Shown here: piece by piece, positions 15,746-24,312 of the stretch
How the letters are laid out: the number at the start of each line of letters is the position of its first letter
How positions within the stretch are numbered: position 1 is the stretch's first letter
Source: Microbispora rosea
GTDB lineage: Bacteria; Actinomycetota; Actinomycetes; Streptosporangiales; Streptosporangiaceae
Length of the DNA stretch: 53,735 bases
Direction: 5' to 3'
Assembly: GCF_900156315.1 (NCBI RefSeq)
Contig: NZ_FTNI01000042.1
Coordinates: 1-53,735, forward strand
Notes under the pieces: model-generated
Databases searched by the model: none
Seen by the model: the letters and a program-made list of their open reading frames with translations, nothing else
Told to the model about the DNA's origin: nothing
Program-made: the position numbers and the translations under genes

Positions 15746-17155
15746 TCAGGCGCTCTGGCTGAGGCGTGCCGTCCGCCCCTCCGGCGTACGGGCGGCGTGC
15801 GGCGCGGCGGCGTCGGGAGAGCCGGGCCGTTCCCCGGCGTCGTCCTCGCTCGCCCCGGCCGGCCCGTACGCGAGCGGGCCTGCGGGCGGGAGAGCGTGCC
15901 GCCGGGCCACCAGGCCGGACAGCAGGTCCTCCCAGCGCGCGCCGATGACGTCGAGGTCGTGGCGCGCGGCCGTCTTCAGCGCGTTGGCGCCCATCCGGCG
16001 GCGCAGGTCCTCGTCCTCGATCAGCGTGCAGATGGCGTCGGCCATCGCGTGGATCTTCTCCGCCTTCACCAGAAGGCCGTCGTGGCCGTGGGTGACCATC
16101 TCTCTGGGGCCGGTCGGGCAGTCGTAGCTGACCACGGGGACGCCCTTGCTCATCGCCTCAAGGATGGCCATCGGCATGCCCTCGTGGCGCGAGCTCAGCA
16201 CGAACATCGAGGCGTCGGCGAGGACGGCGCCGACGTCCTCGGCCGGGCCTTCGAGGAACACCCGATCGCAGAGCCCGCGCTTGTCGATCGACGCCTGGAG
16301 CTTGTCCTGCCGGGGGCCGCCGCCGTAGATCCGCAGCGTCCACTCCGGGTGCCGGGCCGCCACGTGCGCCCAGGCGCGGATGAGCAGGTCGTAGCCCTTG
16401 CCCCAGGTCAGGCGGCCGACCGTGACGACGGTCTTCGCGGTGAGCGGCGAGACGCCGCCGTCGAGGCGGGGCGTCGCGTTGGGCACCTGCGCCAGCACGG
16501 CGGGCCGGTCCCTGCGCGCCTTCTCGAAGGACCGCTCGTAGGCGCGCAGGTCGGCCTGCGTGAGGGTGACGACCGCGTCGTGCCTGCCGTAGGTGCGGGT
16601 GATCTGCTTGCGCACCTGCGGCTGGTGCGAGGACAGGTTCCCGTGCTCCTGGGCGACCGTGATGATCTCCGGGGGTGCGAAGCGCGCGGCGATCAGGTTC
16701 AGGCCGGGCCGGGTCCCGATGAGGATGCCGCGGCGGCGTGAGCGGATGTAGCGGACCAGCCTGAGATCGGTGCGCAGGGTGAACCAGTGGTAGGCCGCCT
16801 CGTCCTTCGGCACCAGCCTGCTCGGGAACCGCGACAGCAGGCCCTTGCGGCGGGGCAGCCGGTCATCGAGGTAGCGGACCCGCACTCCAGGAGGAACGGG
16901 GAAGAAGGGCTCCTCGCGTTCCCGCACGACGCTCACGATCTCGACATCGTGGGTGCGCGCCAGATGTCCGGCGAGGTTGAAGACCGTGCGGATCGTGCCG
17001 CCCATGCCGTTGGCGTGCAGCAGCAGGATGCGGATCTCGTGACCGTCGGGCGGCGGCGCCGACCGGGCACGCTGCCGGTCACGGGCCTCCAGCACCCGTA
17101 TGACCATCCTGGCCGCTTTCCTTGCCACCCTGCGGTGAAGAGAAGACACAGTCAC
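15746..17155 (-). CDS. GT4-family glycosyltransferase
   Basis: A 469-residue retaining glycosyltransferase of the GT-B fold. The N-terminal acceptor domain has the glycine loop ANGMGGTIRTVFNLA (48-62). The donor domain starts VVTVGRLTWGKGYDLLIRAW, with R248 and K253 contacting the donor phosphate, and the EX7E motif is E325-G-M-P-M-A-I-L-E333. The N-terminal 35 residues are basic. The last 50 residues are disordered Ala/Pro/Gly. Similar enzymes act in teichoic acid or exopolysaccharide assembly, but the acceptor is unknown. No other polysaccharide genes are nearby. A consensus CRP-type site lies 63-78 bases upstream. Confidence 0.88.
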   Translation of the reverse strand: MTVSSLHRRVARKAARMVIRVLEARDRQRARSAPPPDGHEIRILLLHANGMGGTIRTVFNLAGHLARTHDVEIVSVVREREEPFFPVPPGVRVRYLDDRLPRRKGLLSRFPSRLVPKDEAAYHWFTLRTDLRLVRYIRSRRRGILIGTRPGLNLIAARFAPPEIITVAQEHGNLSSHQPQVRKQITRTYGRHDAVVTLTQADLRAYERSFEKARRDRPAVLAQVPNATPRLDGGVSPLTAKTVVTVGRLTWGKGYDLLIRAWAHVAARHPEWTLRIYGGGPRQDKLQASIDKRGLCDRVFLEGPAEDVGAVLADASMFVLSSRHEGMPMAILEAMSKGVPVVSYDCPTGPREMVTHGHDGLLVKAEKIHAMADAICTLIEDEDLRRRMGANALKTAARHDLDVIGARWEDLLSGLVARRHALPPAGPLAYGPAGASEDDAGERPGSPDAAAPHAARTPEGRTARLSQSA

Positions 17156-17217
17156 GCCCCGTTCGTGTCAGCTGAAGATCCCCTTCCCTATGACGTAACC
17201 GGCAGTTGTCCCGTTGT

Positions 17218-17233
17218 TGTGAGCTAGGTCACA
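17218..17233. promoter_or_regulatory. Perfect CRP-type site upstream of the glycosyltransferase
   Basis: TGTGA-GCTAGG-TCACA, a 16-bp palindrome identical in both half-sites to the CRP consensus TGTGA-N6-TCACA. It overlaps the last codons of the methyltransferase gene and lies 63-78 bases upstream of the glycosyltransferase GTG, a normal activator position. Confidence 0.55.
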
Positions 17234-17907
17234 CAGTGTGTGGAAACCCGATATATGGTTGTCCGTTTGCTGGGGGTGTCCTCCAGGAAGGCGGGCACGT
17301 GATGCACGCCGACCTGCTCGAACACACCGTCCGGAAGGTATGAGCAGGCGCGGTCGGGCACCCCGATAAGGACATCGCCGCCGGCCCGGGACAGGAACGG
17401 GGTCACCCGCCGGGCCAGCGGCTCCTCGTAGTACACGTCCCCCGCCACCACGACCTGCTGGGACGGCGTCCCGTCGAGCAGGTCGCCCTCGGCGACCCGC
17501 ACCGTGACGCCGTTGGCGCGGGCGTTCAGGCCGACGGCCGCCAGCGCGTACGGGTCGACGTCGTTGGCGACGACCAGGGCGGCTCCGGCCAGCGCCGCGG
17601 CGACCGCGACCAGCCCCGAGCCGGTGGCGAGGTCGAGGACGGTGCGGCCCCGCACGATCTCGGGATGGTCGAGCACGTGGCGGGCCAGCGCCTGCCCTCC
17701 GGCCCAGGGACAGGCCCAGAAGGGCAGCCGCCCGGCGCGCTCCCACAACTCGTACACATGATCGTCGCCGCCCGCGGCCGGCCCTGTGCCGGGCGCACCG
17801 CTGGGCACGGCCCCGGGCGTGATCAGGCGCAGTCGTATCTCCGGCACGTACGGCACGGGCGCGAGCCTGGTGTGCGCGCGGACGAAGTCCTCGGCGTCGT
17901 CATCCAC
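17224..17907 (-). CDS. Class I methyltransferase, ETFB-lysine-methyltransferase-like
   Basis: About 227 residues. FVRAHTRLAPVPYVPEIRL at the N-terminus, ELWERAGRLPFWACPWAGGQALARHVLD, and motif I VLDLATGSGLVAVAAALAGA resemble the Nnt1/METTL20 group of protein lysine methyltransferases. DVYYEEPLARRVTPFL is the post-motif acceptor region. Electron-transfer flavoprotein beta or another protein is the expected substrate by family; not shown here. GTG 17907 matches homologue starts. GTG 17928 is an alternative, and the frame is open further upstream to 18165. A CRP-type palindrome overlaps its stop codon. Confidence 0.75.
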   Translation of the reverse strand: MDDDAEDFVRAHTRLAPVPYVPEIRLRLITPGAVPSGAPGTGPAAGGDDHVYELWERAGRLPFWACPWAGGQALARHVLDHPEIVRGRTVLDLATGSGLVAVAAALAGAALVVANDVDPYALAAVGLNARANGVTVRVAEGDLLDGTPSQQVVVAGDVYYEEPLARRVTPFLSRAGGDVLIGVPDRACSYLPDGVFEQVGVHHVPAFLEDTPSKRTTIYRVSTHCVT

Positions 17908-18028
17908 GGCCGCCGATCGTATCCGCACGGACAACCGTCCGGGGCTGCGCGCCCGCGAGGAGGATCGAAGCGGCCGGTGACGACGGTCGCGACGAACTTG
18001 CCTCATGGCCCCGAATCTCTCTGGGGCT

Positions 18029-19312
18029 TCAGTTCTCGATGTCGCCGGCGACGGTGGAGACCGGCGTGTTGACGATGCCGTCGAACGCGTCGAGGACGGG
18101 GGTGTGCACGTAGGCGCTCTGGATCCGGATGCGGTCGGGGCCTGCGCCGCCGGAAGACTCCGCACCCGCCCGGCGGAGATCGGCCATGCTCAGCCCGAGC
18201 CCGGCATCGGCGAAGGCGGCCTCGATGCTGCCCTGCTCGGGCGGCTCCAGCTCGGTGTTGTCGATGGCGAACCCGAAGCGGGCGTTCTCATCGGGACGCA
18301 TATCAGCGGTGTGCCCGGTGATGCTGGTCAGGGCGAGGGCGACGTAGTCATCGGCCAGGCAGCGGTGGAGGTACTGTCCCATGGGGAGTCCGGTGAGGTG
18401 GCCGTCGAAGGAGACCGGCGTCTTCTGAATGTGGGCGTTGTGGGCCGCCAGCACGATGCGGGTGCCGGGGCCGAAGCGCTCCAGGTGCCACAGGACCGAC
18501 CCGGCCATGTAGACGTCGCGGGCCGAGGTGTCGGCGGTCAGGCCGGTGCCGGCGTACAGGCCGGCCATGGCCCGAAAGCCGTAGTCGGCGTGGCAGGCGG
18601 CCTCGATCCGGCGCAGAGCGATCTCGTAACTGCGCCGGTCGCTGCGGGAGACGTACAGCACCTCGACGGCACGGAACCGGATGAGCAGGCGCATCAGGAT
18701 CGCACTGAGAGCGTCCTGCTCGGCGGCGGCCAAGCGGGTCCAGGCCGGCGCGGCCGAGGCGGCGGACGCTCCGGCGAACGACTCGGCGATCCGCATGGCC
18801 TGCTGGACCAGCGGGAGGGTCTCGGGGTCGATCCGCCGCAGGTAGTCGGCGACGGGGGTCAGGGCGGGCAGCAGCGAGCCGCCGGCTGCGGGGACGTCGA
18901 TCCCGGCGAAGCGCACCGGCACCTCGGCGGTGGCGTTGTGCCGGCGTATCCAGCGCAGCGGCTCCGCGACTCCCACAGGAATGGCCGCGGCGAGCTGGGC
19001 GTCCAGGTCGTCGTCCGTCCCCTGGCCCTGGGCCCAGGCGTCGAGGGGGAAGCCCTCGCTGAATCCGTACTCGAAGGCCAGGACGGTGAAGCCACAGCGT
19101 TCGGCCAGGAAGCGCAGGATGCGCCGGCGCAGCAGCGAGAACTCGGTGATGAAGTGCGAGTTCTCGCCGAGCGCGACGACGCGCGCGTCGCCGACGATGT
19201 CGCGCAGCGGTTCCAGGTCGTCGAGCGGCGCCGCCGGGTCGAGGTGGGTGAGCGGGACGGCATGGGCGCGAAGCAGGTCGGCGAACGGGTTGTGGGGTGA
19301 GGAGGCAGGCAT
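18029..19312 (-). CDS. Erythromycin esterase-family protein
   Basis: A 427-residue member of the Ere family (PF05139), hydrolases that open the macrolide lactone ring in the true Ere enzymes. Candidate active-site residues are present: E50 and H53 in ALGENSHFITEF and the H292/H295 pair in AAHNAHIQK, with FEYGF after the first block as in EreA/EreB. Family members also include non-macrolide enzymes, so resistance is inferred from context: a Vat-like acetyltransferase gene ends 44 bases upstream on the same strand, and a TetR gene is divergent from that. No clear ribosome site at ATG 19312, which suggests coupling within the mRNA. Confidence 0.85.
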   Translation of the reverse strand: MPASSPHNPFADLLRAHAVPLTHLDPAAPLDDLEPLRDIVGDARVVALGENSHFITEFSLLRRRILRFLAERCGFTVLAFEYGFSEGFPLDAWAQGQGTDDDLDAQLAAAIPVGVAEPLRWIRRHNATAEVPVRFAGIDVPAAGGSLLPALTPVADYLRRIDPETLPLVQQAMRIAESFAGASAASAAPAWTRLAAAEQDALSAILMRLLIRFRAVEVLYVSRSDRRSYEIALRRIEAACHADYGFRAMAGLYAGTGLTADTSARDVYMAGSVLWHLERFGPGTRIVLAAHNAHIQKTPVSFDGHLTGLPMGQYLHRCLADDYVALALTSITGHTADMRPDENARFGFAIDNTELEPPEQGSIEAAFADAGLGLSMADLRRAGAESSGGAGPDRIRIQSAYVHTPVLDAFDGIVNTPVSTVAGDIEN

Positions 19313-19356
19313 GCTGATGACTCGATTCGCAAGTGCTGGAACTCTGAAGCGCCGGA

Positions 19357-20007
19357 TCATTCGTGGAGTACCGGCGCCGCGTTCTCCAGGTCGTCGATGC
19401 TTCCGGACATGATCGTGCGGATGTGGCCGGTGATGTGCTGGAGCGGCCAGTCCCACCAGGCCAGCGCGAGGAGGCGCTCGATGTCCGCGTCGCCGTAGCG
19501 GCGGCGGATGAGCCGGGCGGGGTTGCCGCCGGCGATGCCGTAGTCGGGGACGTCGTCCGCGACGACCGAGCCGGAGGCGATGATCGCTCCGTGGCCGATG
19601 CGTACGCCCGGCATCACCATCGACCGGTATCCGAGCCAGACGTCGTTGCCCACCACCGTGTCGCCCCGTCCGGGCAGGCCCGTGATGAGGTCGAAGTGCT
19701 CCGCCCAGGAGCCGCCCATGATCGGGAACGGGAACGTCGAAGGCCCGTCCATGCGATGGTTGGCGCCGTTCATGATGAACCGCACGCCCTCGCCCAGGGC
19801 GCAGAACTTCCCGATGACCAGCTTCTCCGGCCCGTAGTGGTAGAGCACGTTGCGGGTCTCGAACGCGGTCGGATCGTCCGGGTCGTCATAGTACGAGAAC
19901 TCGCCGACCTCGATCAGCGGCGAGGTGATCAGCGGCTTCAGCAGCACCACCCGCGGTTGGCCGGGCATCGGATGCAGCACGGTCGGGTCGGGGGGCACAG
20001 CCGGCAT
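19357..20007 (-). CDS. Vat-family (streptogramin A) O-acetyltransferase-like protein
   Basis: A 216-residue left-handed beta-helix acetyltransferase. Diagnostic Vat/XAT features: FCALGEGVRFIMNGANHRMDG, whose H is the catalytic histidine position; FPFPIMGGSW; GDTVVGNDVWLGYRSMVMPGVRIGHGAII (hexapeptides); GGNPARLIRRRY; and LALAWWDWPLQHI. The enzyme would acetylate the macrocycle hydroxyl of group A streptogramins with acetyl-CoA. Chloramphenicol-acetylating XAT relatives are an alternative. GGAAGGA lies upstream of ATG 20007. It is first in a two-gene unit with the esterase and divergent from a TetR regulator. Confidence 0.88.
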   Translation of the reverse strand: MPAVPPDPTVLHPMPGQPRVVLLKPLITSPLIEVGEFSYYDDPDDPTAFETRNVLYHYGPEKLVIGKFCALGEGVRFIMNGANHRMDGPSTFPFPIMGGSWAEHFDLITGLPGRGDTVVGNDVWLGYRSMVMPGVRIGHGAIIASGSVVADDVPDYGIAGGNPARLIRRRYGDADIERLLALAWWDWPLQHITGHIRTIMSGSIDDLENAAPVLHE

Positions 20008-20128
20008 CGCGCGTCGTTTCCTTCCTGGCCAACGCTTCGGATGAGAGACGATGGCATCACTACTGCGACAATTGGTGCGTTAAGATACTGACACGCCGTC
20101 GTTCCATTGAGCAACCGGACCACCAGCG

Positions 20129-20779
20129 ATGACTTCTTCCGCACCAGAGCCGGAGGGCGCCAGGCCCGTGCCACCGCCCCAGCGCCGCCCCGGCGGCCGT
20201 AGCGCCCGTATCCGCAGGCAGGTGCTCGACGCGGTGCTCGCCGAGCTCGGGGAGCACGGTTATGACGGGCTCACCGTCGACTCCGTCGCCGCCCGCTCGG
20301 GTGTGCACCGCGCGACGGTGTACCGGCGCTGGGGAGACGTCGGCGGCCTGCTCGCCGACGTCCTGGACGCGGCGGGCGACGACGCCTGGCAGCCCCCGGA
20401 CACCGGTTCCCTGGAGGGCGACCTGGCGGCACTCAACCGCGAGATCCAGGACGCGCTCGTCGCGGAGCCGCCGATCGTGGCGGCCCTGATCGCCGCCTCG
20501 TTCCGCTCCGAGCAGGCCGACCACGCCCAACGGCGGCTCTGGGAGGACCGGTACGCCCGGTGCGAGGTCATCGTCCGCCGGGCCGTCGAGCGCGCCGAAC
20601 TCCCGCTGGGCACGGACGCCCGGCGGCTGCTCATCGCCGCCACCGCGCCCGTGTATCACCAGTTGGTGCTTCTCCGCACGCCGCCCGGCCCGGACCTGCC
20701 CGGCCAGGCGGCCAGAACCGCCGCTCTCGCCGCATCCGCCGGCGCCTTCGCCGTGCCGCCACCGGCCGGTGACACCTGA
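20129..20779 (+). CDS. TetR/AcrR-family regulator of the Vat/Ere module
   Basis: A 216-residue TetR protein: N-terminal helix-turn-helix at about 30-75 (RRQVLDAVLAELGEHGYDGLTVDSVAARSG, VHRATVYRRWGDVGGLL), with a C-terminal ligand domain of the TetR_C_11 type (PPIVAALIAASFRSEQADHAQRRLWEDRY). It is divergent from the acetyltransferase-esterase unit, 121 bp apart, so drug-induced derepression is the simplest model. No perfect palindrome was recognised in the gap. No strong ribosome site is seen before ATG 20129. Confidence 0.88.
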   Translation: MTSSAPEPEGARPVPPPQRRPGGRSARIRRQVLDAVLAELGEHGYDGLTVDSVAARSGVHRATVYRRWGDVGGLLADVLDAAGDDAWQPPDTGSLEGDLAALNREIQDALVAEPPIVAALIAASFRSEQADHAQRRLWEDRYARCEVIVRRAVERAELPLGTDARRLLIAATAPVYHQLVLLRTPPGPDLPGQAARTAALAASAGAFAVPPPAGDT

Positions 20780-20912
20780 CCGGCCCGGTCCGCTCCGGGG
20801 CCGAGCAGAAGCGGCCGCGCCTCCGCCTATCCCCCTGACGGCCGCCTACCGCCGGCGCCCGCCTACCCCCGACGGTCGCTTACCGCCGCCGGCTGCCTAC
20901 CCCGACGCCCGC
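20780..20912. repeat. Degenerate CGCCTACC repeats between TetR and Rv2578c-like genes
   Basis: About four loosely repeated blocks of the form GCCTACC...CCCGACG occur between 20826 and 20915, spaced roughly 32-36 bp (for example CGCCTACCCCCGACGG and TGCCTACCCCGACGCC). No terminator or start sites are evident. Probably decayed minisatellite sequence. Confidence 0.4.
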
Positions 20913-22037
20913 CTAAAGGAGCGTGAGCTGTTCGGGCGGCGCGGCCGGTGCGGGCGCGGGAGTCGGCCGCTCACCGGGCCGTTGCCCGGCACGAGTGCCG
21001 CGCGTCCCCGCCGCGGCGCCGCGACGTGCCCCTGCCGCGGCGCCGCCACGTGCTTCTGACGCGCGATCGCCGCGCGAGGCCGACCGGCCGATGCCGTGCT
21101 TCCGGGCGAGCTCGCGCACGGCATGGCCGATCCGTTCCTGGTACGCCTTGGGCGCGTAGGCGCCCCGGCCGTACAACTCGAGATAGCGGGGGACGAGCCG
21201 GGGGTGCTCGCGCGACAGCCAGGCCATGAACCACTCGCGCGCACCCGGCCGCAGGTGGAGCACGATCGGCGTGACGTGCGTCGCGCCGGTCTCGGCGATG
21301 TGGCGCACGGTGGTCTCCAGCGCCTGCGGGGAGTCGCACAGATAGGGCAGGATCGGCGCCATGAGCACCCCGCAGGGGATGCCGTGCTCGTTCAGCGTGG
21401 CGCACACCTCCAGCCGTTTGCGTGGCGAGGGGGTGCCCGGCTCGACGGCCCGCCACAGCGACTCGTCGGTGAACCCGATCGAGACGGCCGTGCTGACGTC
21501 GGTCACCTCTGCCGCCTCGGCGAGCAGCCCGAGGTCGCGCAGGATCAGTGAGCCCTTGGTGAGGATCGAGAACGGGTTGCGGGCGTCCCGCAGGGCCTCG
21601 AGGATGCCCGGCATCAGCCGGTAGCGGCCCTCGGCCCGCTGGTAGCAGTCGACGTTGGTCCCCATGGCGATGGGGTGCCCGCCCCACCGTGGCGCCGCCA
21701 GTTCCCTGCGTACGAGGTCGGGGGCGTTGACCTTCACGACGATCTTCGAGTCGAAGTCCCGCCCGGCGTCCAGGTCGAGGTATTCGTGCGTCCTGCGGGC
21801 GAAGCAGTACGTGCACGCGTGGGTGCAGCCGCGGTAGGGATTGATCGTCCACTCGAACGGAACCCGGCTGGCCGACGGGACCCGGTTGATGACCGACCGC
21901 GCGTGGATCTCGTAGAAGGTGACGCCTCGGAACTCCGGGGTGTCGAAGGTGCGGGCCACGGCCGACCGGGCGAACAGGGGAGTCGTCTCTCCCTGCCCGC
22001 CTTCCCCCGTTTCGAGCCGCAGCCCGTCCCACCGCAC
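20913..22037 (-). CDS. Rv2578c-family radical SAM protein
   Basis: A 374-residue radical SAM enzyme with cluster ligands C71, C75, C78 (CTHACTYC) after PFEWTINPYRG, and family blocks MGTNVDCYQRAEGRYRL, ILTKGS, STAVSIGF and FMAWLSREHP. The product is unknown; the family is conserved in Actinobacteria. Residues about 320-365 form a low-complexity Gly/Ala/Arg tail, then QLTLL, the conserved C-terminus. GTG 22037 agrees with homologues beginning (M/V)RW, and TCTAAT lies six bases upstream with TTGCGA 18 bases further, a leaderless arrangement. ATG 22076 is the alternative. Confidence 0.88.
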   Translation of the reverse strand: MRWDGLRLETGEGGQGETTPLFARSAVARTFDTPEFRGVTFYEIHARSVINRVPSASRVPFEWTINPYRGCTHACTYCFARRTHEYLDLDAGRDFDSKIVVKVNAPDLVRRELAAPRWGGHPIAMGTNVDCYQRAEGRYRLMPGILEALRDARNPFSILTKGSLILRDLGLLAEAAEVTDVSTAVSIGFTDESLWRAVEPGTPSPRKRLEVCATLNEHGIPCGVLMAPILPYLCDSPQALETTVRHIAETGATHVTPIVLHLRPGAREWFMAWLSREHPRLVPRYLELYGRGAYAPKAYQERIGHAVRELARKHGIGRSASRGDRASEARGGAAAGARRGAAAGTRGTRAGQRPGERPTPAPAPAAPPEQLTLL

Positions 22038-22111
22038 CCTCCGATTAGAACAGAGGTTCGATGGAGATCGCAACATGCAACGCGTCGTAAATCGCGGCCC
22101 TCGAAACGGCT

Positions 22112-22127
22112 AACGATCTTCATCGTT
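22112..22127. other. Perfect short hairpin AACGAT-CTTC-ATCGTT
   Basis: Six-bp arms at 22112-22117 and 22122-22127 around CTTC, in the gap between the divergent radical SAM gene and DUF3040 gene, 46 bases before the latter's ATG. It lacks a T run, so an operator or mRNA-leader hairpin is more likely than a terminator. Confidence 0.35.
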
Positions 22128-22172
22128 GGGCAGAACGTCGGCACATACCTTGCGTTCTGGGAGAGTTGCGCG

Positions 22173-22430
22173 ATGGCCTGGTCGCAGGACGAAGAGCGGA
22201 TGCTGGCGATGATCGAGCGGCACCTCACCGACGAGGACCCGAAGCTTGCGGCCAGGCTGGAGTCGTTCAACCACCGTGCGGAGCATGGACGGCAGGGGCG
22301 AGGCGCGGGCCGCCGCCGGCCGGGCCGCTCCACCGTGATCATCGCGGTGAGCTGGCTGCTCATCGCCACCTTGATCGCGACCCTGCTGGTCATGGCCCTG
22401 CGGCACGACGCCGCCGCTCTCCCGGTCTAG
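22173..22430 (+). CDS. DUF3040-like small membrane protein
   Basis: An 85-residue protein starting MAWSQDEERMLAMIERHLTDEDPKLAARLESF, the signature N-terminal amphipathic block of actinobacterial DUF3040 proteins, followed by a basic linker and one hydrophobic segment at about 53-74. Most DUF3040 proteins have two helices, so this is a short form. Function unknown. GGGAGAG precedes ATG 22173 at good spacing. It is convergent with the ECF sigma gene. Confidence 0.8.
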   Translation: MAWSQDEERMLAMIERHLTDEDPKLAARLESFNHRAEHGRQGRGAGRRRPGRSTVIIAVSWLLIATLIATLLVMALRHDAAALPV

Positions 22431-22532
22431 AGGGGTCCCGGAGCTTTCCCCGCCGAGCGGAGCCAGGACCGCGCGGGCGGGGGCCGCGCGTCCCCTCGGC
22501 GGCCACGCCGGGCACAGCCGGTGACGCACCCG

Positions 22533-23765
22533 TCATCCGCCGGCGCGGCCGGGCTCGCTCCGGACGGAGGGTGCGGTCTCGGCCAGCCGCTCGGCGAGGA
22601 AACGCTGTTCCGGCTCGGTCTGCGCGAGGTCGAGCGCCCGGCCGTACGCGTCGTGAGCCTCGGCGTCGCGGCCGGCGCGACGCAGGAGCTCGGCGCGGGT
22701 GGAGTGGAAGTATCGGTAGTGGCCCAGGTCGAGGCGGTCGAGGACGGCCAGGCCCGCCTCGGGCCCGTCGATCTCGGCCACGGCGATGGCCCGGTTCATC
22801 TCGGCGATCGGCGAGCGGGTCTGCCGGGCGAGCGTCTGGTACAGCGCGGCGATCTGCCGCCAGTCGCGGGGTTCCTGGAGGTGGAGGTCGGCGATGGCCC
22901 CTTGGACCAGGTAGGGGCCTGAGCGCCCTCGTGCCATGGCCCGCCGCAGCAGTGACCGGCCCTCGTCGATCTGCCGTATGTCCCACAGAGAGCGGTCCTG
23001 GTCGTCGAGGGGGACGATCCGTCCGTCGCGCAGGCGGGCCCCCTTGCGCGCGTCGTGCAGCAGCATCAGCGCCAGCAGCGCGAGGACCTCGGGTTCGTCC
23101 GGCATCAGGTCGGCGAGCGCCCGGGCGAGGTGGATCGCCTCCGCGGTGAGGTCGACGCGGCCGCCGCCCCAGCCCTGGTTGAAGATCAGGTAGACCACGG
23201 CGAGGACGGCCGCCAGCCGGTCGGGCAGCTGGTGATCGGGCGGTACGGCGAACGGGATGCCCGCGTCGCGGATCTTGTGTTTGGCCCTGGTGAGTCGCTT
23301 GCTCATGGTCTCGAACGGGACGAGGAACGCCAGCGCGATCTCGTCGGTGGACAGGCCGCCGAGGGTGCGCAGGGTGAGCGCCACCTGCGCGTCGAGGGCC
23401 AGCGCCGGGTGACAGCAGGTGAAGACGAGCTCCAGACGCTCGTCCGGGATGGTGGCGGCGTCGTCCATGAGTGCCTCCGGCGGCTGTGGCCCGGTCTCGG
23501 TGTCGCGGATGAGCAGCTTCGTCTTGCCGGCCAGGACCTGCCGCCGGCGCAGGTCGTCGATGGCGCGGTTGCGCGCGGTCGTGACGAGCCAGCCGGTGGG
23601 ATTGGCCGGTTCCCCGTCGCCCGGCCAGCGTTCGGCGGCGACGGCGAACGCTTCCGCGGCCGCGTCCTCGGCCAGCTCGATGTCGCCGAGGATCCCGACC
23701 AGGGTCGCCAGCACGCGGCCCCATTGGTCGCGGAAGACGGCGTCAAGCGCCACGGAGGCGCCCAT
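22533..23765 (-). CDS. ECF42-type sigma factor with C-terminal TPR-like domain (DUF6596)
   Basis: A 410-residue ECF sigma factor: region 2 at about 10-80 (LVGILGDIELAEDAAAEAF, NPTGWLVTTARNRAIDDLRRR), region 4 at about 110-165 (DERLELVFTCCHPAL, LRTLGGLSTDEIALAFLVP, MSKRLTRAKHKIR), then DUF6596/TPR-like helices (YLIFNQGWGG, EAIHLARALADLMPDEPEVLALLALMLLHDAR). The TPR-like extension and the DGPF gene upstream define ECF42. In this group no membrane anti-sigma is found and the extension itself is needed for activity. The start overlaps the DGPF gene by 23 bases. Confidence 0.92.
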   Translation of the reverse strand: MGASVALDAVFRDQWGRVLATLVGILGDIELAEDAAAEAFAVAAERWPGDGEPANPTGWLVTTARNRAIDDLRRRQVLAGKTKLLIRDTETGPQPPEALMDDAATIPDERLELVFTCCHPALALDAQVALTLRTLGGLSTDEIALAFLVPFETMSKRLTRAKHKIRDAGIPFAVPPDHQLPDRLAAVLAVVYLIFNQGWGGGRVDLTAEAIHLARALADLMPDEPEVLALLALMLLHDARKGARLRDGRIVPLDDQDRSLWDIRQIDEGRSLLRRAMARGRSGPYLVQGAIADLHLQEPRDWRQIAALYQTLARQTRSPIAEMNRAIAVAEIDGPEAGLAVLDRLDLGHYRYFHSTRAELLRRAGRDAEAHDAYGRALDLAQTEPEQRFLAERLAETAPSVRSEPGRAGG

Positions 23766-24087
23766 CGAGGATGGGCCGCACCTCGATCGCGGTGCCGGGC
23801 CTGGTCGTCCCCAGCAGTTCCCTGGCGGTGGCGAGTGCCCCGTCGAGGTCGTCGGCCTCGATCAGGATCAGGCCGGCGAGGTACTCCTTGCTGTCGATGA
23901 ACGGCCCGTCGGTCAGCAGCACCCGTCCTTCGTCGTTGCGCAGCGTCGTCGCCGACCCGTCGGCGTGGAGCCGCGCCCAGCCGGTGACCTCCGGCCGGTC
24001 GAGCATGGTGGCGAGAGCACCCGGGATCGGGCGCGCCGCCCGGTCCGTGTCCTCCGCCGGGTTGTAGGCCAGCAATGCGTACTGCAT
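23743..24087 (-). CDS. DGPF/YCII-domain protein, ECF42 partner
   Basis: A 114-residue ferredoxin-like fold protein with MQYALLAYNPAED at the start and the family signature LLTDGPFIDSKEYLAGLILIEADD in the middle. DGPF proteins co-occur with ECF42 sigma factors and are typical target genes; biochemical role not established. ATG 24087 has GGAGGA at six-base spacing. Its 3' end overlaps the sigma gene start by 23 bases, indicating coupled translation. Confidence 0.9.
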   Translation of the reverse strand: MQYALLAYNPAEDTDRAARPIPGALATMLDRPEVTGWARLHADGSATTLRNDEGRVLLTDGPFIDSKEYLAGLILIEADDLDGALATARELLGTTRPGTAIEVRPILDGRLRGA

Positions 24088-24312
24088 GAGTCCTCCAGTC
24101 ACGGGTCGGTGCCGCGTCAAGTATCAGACGAACGGCGTCGCCGTGGACGGACAGCGACCGCCGGCCGATTTTTTCCATCGGGGGTGTCCGTCCGGCGCTC
24201 GGCCGTTCGTCACTGCTGCGGAACCGTCCGGCGGATCCGCCCGGCGGACGGCAAGGCAGAGCCCGCAGGGGTCCGCAGGAACCCGCAGGAACCCGGAGAA
24301 CGAGGAGAACCG

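Noticed and set aside
18005..19300. Plus-strand open frame opposite the erythromycin esterase-like gene
   Set aside because: No conserved motifs; the minus strand reads a complete Ere-family protein.
20769..21059. Short plus-strand open frame after the TetR gene
   Set aside because: It overlaps the C-terminal coding sequence of the radical SAM gene and has repeat-derived Pro/Arg-rich composition.
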